Assembly (NCBI GenBank): GCA_038373865.1
Contig: JAXGGA010005584.1
Coordinates: forward strand, 1 to 64,000
Source: Uloborus plumipes
Taxonomy: Eukaryota > Arthropoda > Arachnida > Araneae > Uloboridae
Direction of reading: 5' to 3'
Length of the DNA stretch: 64,000 bases
Shown here piece after piece: positions 49,601 through 55,600 of this stretch; positions within the stretch are counted from its first letter, which is position 1; each line of letters starts with the position of its first letter. The notes below the pieces were generated by a model that worked only from the letters and a program-made list of their open reading frames with translations, had not been told where the DNA came from and ran no database searches. Made by a program: the position numbers and the translations under genes.

Positions 49601-52600
49601 CATGCTAGAGCACTTACTGCTAGATCCTGAGGAATCAACTATAGAAAAGAAGGAAAGGAGAGTAAGCTAACGTTGAAATAGGCAGATAAGAAAAAGCATA
49701 GTCATAAGTAAGGAGAATTTTACATAGTCTGAAGCTAAAGAATAAACTTTGCGTTCAGCAGTAGGAACGATTGAATGTATAATAATGAATTAGATGTAAT
49801 GAATGTTAGTTCGTTGTACTATGAGTAAAATACTACATGGGATAAAGTTATAAATTCCTTCCTATATGTACATTTATTTAGATTACACACATATAAATAA
49901 TATTTTACCAACACATCAACAAAAATTACAATTGGCATATTCTATGCTAAGCAGAAGCAGAGAGGTAATTAAACATTTCCTGTAGAAATGTAACTTACTA
50001 TTAAATCACGATGAGCTAACATATTTAAAATACAATTAATGAGAATTTTAGTGCACGAATTTTGCATACATCTGTAGATACGTGTTTCGGGGTTACAAGG
50101 AGCCCCTTTTTCAGTGCAACGAAGTGTTAGGATAAAAAGTCATCCGCGGATGATTTTTCAAAACGTTGATTAATCGTATTTTACTTTTCCGGTACAAAGA
50201 TATTTATTGACCTAACAAATTGGTTAAGTTTACGCATTGTTTTGCTTTACACCAATCCAATTTCGTTTTAAATAGTTAACTACCTGGTATAAGAAACGAT
50301 GTAGGGGAGAGTGGTAATGAATGGGCCATGGTGATGAATGGGCCACTAACAAAATATGAAAAAGTATTTGCATGAATTTTTTTTTGATGCCATCAATAGA
50401 TGTAGCTATTTGTTCTACTAAACTCATCCAATTTTCATTCGTTTGCGCTGAGCCATTTTCAAACTAGAGTGGCATGGTCAAGAATCTGACTGAAAAGTAA
50501 GTTTTTCCCATTTTAGTAAAACATTTCCTAGCTAAAATGTACCAAGTATTTCACTGCATACATATGTATAAGTTAGTCTTTCCATATCTATAAACTAATT
50601 TTAAGATGTATTTTGATGTTATTTAAATTCAATGTACTCAAAAAACCTAAATGTATTCCAAAAGTATAGGTGGGGCTGAATGGGCCACTATGTCATGGTA
50701 ATGAATGGGCCACCTAAATATTGTTTTTCTTCCTTTTCTTTGGATTTTCGCATTAATATGAAACACAACTGACTGTCATAGATAGATTAAGATTACTGTC
50801 GTCAAAATAGGTTTGTAGTAACTTCTAAATATAATTTGCAGATCTATATTATATTCCTATAGTACAATAGACCTCTGGTCGCAGTGCGTGGCTTGAAAAA
50901 GCCCCCCCCCCTCTCCTTCATATTATATTCCTCACAGTACAATTTCATTTTCTTTCTTGGTAACTTAAGTTAGATATTTCTTATTCCCGATGTCTAGTAA
51001 ATTAAAAAAAAAAAAAGTTGAATTTTAACAAGTTTGAAAATGAAGATGAAGTTTTTGAAAGTGATTTTTAATATTATTTTTGAAATATATAAATTTTGTT
51101 AAATCATAGTGTGTATTATCTGTTTTTTTTTATAAATATTTGATGTTATTTATTTCTTACAATCTCATTATTTAGTCATTTTTCTGCTACAATTGGTATG
51201 CATCAGTTTTATTTTAATTGCATCAGTTTTGATGTTTGTATAATTTTAAATCAGTATGATTTTGTATCATCATGTCAAGTGCCACATTTATTTTGTCATA
51301 TTCAGCAAATAAAAGATTAAATCCACATGTTTTCATTGAATTCATTTAGTGGCCCATTCATTACCTTCGATGGCCCATTCAACCCCATAGGTGGGGTTGA
51401 ATGGGCCAAATTTCAAAATTTTTATTTTCTATTATAATTCATTATAAACAGGTGCTAATCCAACTTTTATGACTGTTTTAGATAGCCAGATAAGTAAAGT
51501 AACTAAAACACCAATTTAGAGTTAAAACAAAGTGTTAAAAAAAATTACAAAAATTCAAAACCAAAAAGTGGCCCATTCATTACCCACTCTCCCCTACATT
51601 TGGTGTTCAACAATTTCTCGGAATTATGTTGTAGTAGTATATTGAGCTTAAACTTAGAGCGTGTAATTGTAATAATTTTGTAACACATTAATATAAATCG
51701 AGACGCATTCTACTATTGCGTTTCGGACTACAATAAACATATCAAATTTGATTATTGAGTACAGATAATATAGTAAGAGGATGCCTAGCGTTACACTGTT
51801 AAAACTACATGTTGCACAAGGCACCTTTAAGGGTTAAACGTTGTAGCATCGGCGGCACCCTTGAGGGGTGACACTTGACTCTCCATAGCATTTTGGAAGG
51901 TGCCATTTGTCTCCCTGTGGCACCCTTGGGGTACCAAGTGTGACCGATGGGGTGTCATATTGGGCTACATGGAGCCAAATGGCGCCTTCAAGGATGCCAT
52001 AGCAGAAAATAAACACTTTTTTCCAAATAGATTGTTATCTACACTGTTAAACCTACAGGTTGCATAAGGTACCTTTAAGGATTAAACGTTGTAGCATCGA
52101 CGGCACCCTTGAGGGGTGACACTTGACTCTCCATAGCATTTTGGAAGGTGCCATTTGTCTCCCTGTGGGTACCAAGTGTGACCGATGAGGTGTCATATTG
52201 GGCTACATGGAGCCAAATGGCACCTTCAAGGATGCCATAGCAGAAAAAAAAACACATTTTTACAAATACACTGTTAAAACTACAGGTTGCACAAGGCACC
52301 TTTAAGGGTTAAACGTTGTAGCATCGGCGGCACCCTTGAGGGGTGACACTTGACTCCCTATGGCATCTTCAAGGGTGTCATAGGGAATCAAGTGGCACTC
52401 CTCAAGGGTGCCGCCGATGCTACAATTTTTCACCCTTAAAGGTACCTTGTGCAACCTGTAGGTTTAACAGTGTACAAATGCATTCAGATTTGATGTAAAA
52501 TTCATCTGCAAGTTCATATTATACATCTTAAATTAAAACTGCAATAACATTTTCAAATTGCATTTGCAGTAAAACTAGAATTTCAATACTAAGCAAAACT

Positions 52601-55600
52601 AGAATTATGACATTTGAAGTAAAATAATAAAAATTAGAGCACAAACCAAAATAACAACATTTGAAGCAAAATACGGATTTTAACATTTGACGCAAAATTG
52701 GAATTGCAGCAGTAGGAGCAAAATCAGGTTGACAACGTTTGAAGATAAACCATAATAAAGCAATTTGAAGCAAAAAAAAAAAAAACACACACTACAGCTT
52801 TATACAAACCGTACCTGTTTCACCAGTTGTAACCACAGCAGGTAAACTCGGACTTCCTCGCCCAATCGCGTTGACGGCGATGACGTAGAACTCGTATTCC
52901 GTGTACGGCGTCAGATCTCTAACAGTGTAGAACATGGTGTTGATGCCGCTGAGTTCGCTGTAGTCCTGATTGGTCTGACGCGGCCTGTATTGGATGACGT
53001 AATAAATTATGTTTTCTGCTCCCACGTCATATGACCAAGATATCCGCACAGAAGTGGCTGTGACGTCTGAGATCTGTACTCGGCTTGGCGGACGAGGCAA
53101 TGCTGCAGAAATCAAGATGAAGAATTATTGAAATTATCTTCAGTTATATTGATAATTCCAACAGCCCCCCAAGAAAACATTGATGAGTAACATGTATGAC
53201 AACTGAATCAACATTAGAGTAGCATTAACGGATAAAAACCAGACACATACATAAAAACCTAATAACTTAAACGATTACAGTGGAAGCAGGTTAAATGATT
53301 CTGTGGTTAATTGGATCAACAGCTTTAACCCATTTATGCCCAAGTTTTTTTTTAACAATTTTTTTCAATTTTTATTTGCTTAAAACTCTTACTTGGAATG
53401 GTTTACACACATTTTAGGCTTACAATAGTTCGCCGTTGCCATATTTATTAAGTTATTTAACGTCCTGTTTATGGGATATTTTGCAGATATGTGAGTAAAT
53501 TACGACCGTACTTGACTTTTTTTTTGCAAAGTAACATTACAGAAGGCATCTCTGATCAATTTTAAGCAAATCATTTTAAAATAGTTTAATTTTATGAAAA
53601 ATAAGTTCGCAAAAAAAACTTACTTTCTGTGGCTACCCATGCTGGATCGTTGCTTGACTGATTTATTGGAAAATAGCTGTCAATAAATAAACTCTGATGT
53701 CCAACTAGTGGCTCTAACTGGTTTTCTCAAGAAGAAGGACTATTTAACTTGTGAAAAACAGCTTTTGTAAAAGGATATACCCATTACAGGTTTTTGTATG
53801 CAGTAACTAACAAGCGTCCCGTTTTTAGGCTACTGGGTACAAATGGGTTAATAAATCGAATTGCTAAAAATCCAATAACATCTAGCATTATTTAATTAGC
53901 CGCTTTATTGAGTCAAAATTATTCAGAACTAACGTGGTTCATATAAGCCGCGGCCACTGTATAAGATATTTTCTGCGTGAGAAATTCTCACTCAATCTGA
54001 GAGTTTTTAGCTTTACTAATTCTCTTTTTCACGAACCAAGCACTAGGATTTGCCCAACACTTTTTAATTGCGTCTAAACAACTCCATATTTCTATTAGTA
54101 AGTTCTTACATTCTTCCACTTCTACGTTGAAAAAAATGGTAGCAAAGCAAGCAAAATTTTGTTTCGATATTAGAATACTTTTACGAATAGTAAATAAAAG
54201 TAAACACTGCTACCATAGCTTCACTAAAGATAGAGATTGTTGAAGTTCAAAGTACAAATTTGTTCCGAACCGATTTAGAATATTTAATTTTCTACACATT
54301 CTGGCTCTAATTAAAAAGAAAACAGGCTGACAGTTTCAACAATAAACATGTTTTGGTTGGAAATCTTTTTAAACTACAGAGCACACTCTACTCTATTAAT
54401 TTTATTGAGCCCTGATTCAGGCTTTCTGTATTTAGTCTCTTTCTATATCCTTTATTAAATCGTATTTCTAAAATAATATGCATGTGATGATTGTATTTGA
54501 ATCTGCCTCTCTTCCCCAGGAAAAAATCGGGAGGAGCTTCTGATACCATGTGGTTTTATTTATTGCAGTTGTAGAAACTGGTTGGAGTAAATCCAGAACT
54601 ATTCAGGTAGGACACATCTTAATTCATTACAACGCTGTTAGACTTGGTTTGCTTAAACTAGCTTTGAAATCATTTGTTGGTCACTGGTTGTCCAAAAACG
54701 GAAAAAACCAAGCCTCGGCAGTAAACCATGCGATACAGTAATAATGAAAAAAAGATGTAGCAATTAAAATAACTTTGAGAGACATTTTCCTTGATGCATA
54801 AATTATTTGATTTTGCTCTTTCCTCGTTATTGAAATATGAGGGCCCAAAGTTTGAATCTTTTAAGATAAGCCGCCGACTTTGGAGAGTTTCTCTGAGAAA
54901 TGGCAGACATCTTTCACATGCTTTGCAGATGAATGTCGTGCCGTTTGAGCTATCACACTAACAGAAGATAAATTTTTCCATTCTTCAGCATTGAAGCTCG
55001 CGGTTTGAATTTCTGGTGAGTATGGCAAAACTTTTCACATAATAAAGCATCTTGTTCAATAGGAAAAGATGAGTAGCAAAACGTTTCACTGAAAAAGATA
55101 TTGAACTTAAAGATGAAACAGCAATTCTCTTGCCGTGCTCGCTTGGGCAAAAAACGGACCTCTCCTCTTAGTATTCGAGCTCAATAGTATTGCCACATGC
55201 AGACGATGAAATTGCGTGGTAACTTCTATTTCTCGTCAAATCTTTAAATTAGGTGATTTTTTTTTAAATTTCGACAGACTGCTAAATTTTTTTTTCACTA
55301 TGCTCTGTCAATGACTACTTAATTAATTAATGTTGTCTTCTTATTACATTATTCGATTAGTTCCTAAATCGGCACACACAGCTCATTCGCACCTTCTAAG
55401 GAAACAAGGGAAGGGGACTACAGAAACGACGAGGAGAAGAGGCACTAAGCAGGTACTAACCCCTACCTTGGACAACGACCTGCGCCACAGCGTCTATGCT
55501 GCCCAACTTGGAGGCCGCGACGCACGTGTAGTTGGCGCTCTCCCGGATGTCCATCAGCTGCAGCACGTTCTTGCCGATGGGGATGTCGTGCTCGGACGTC

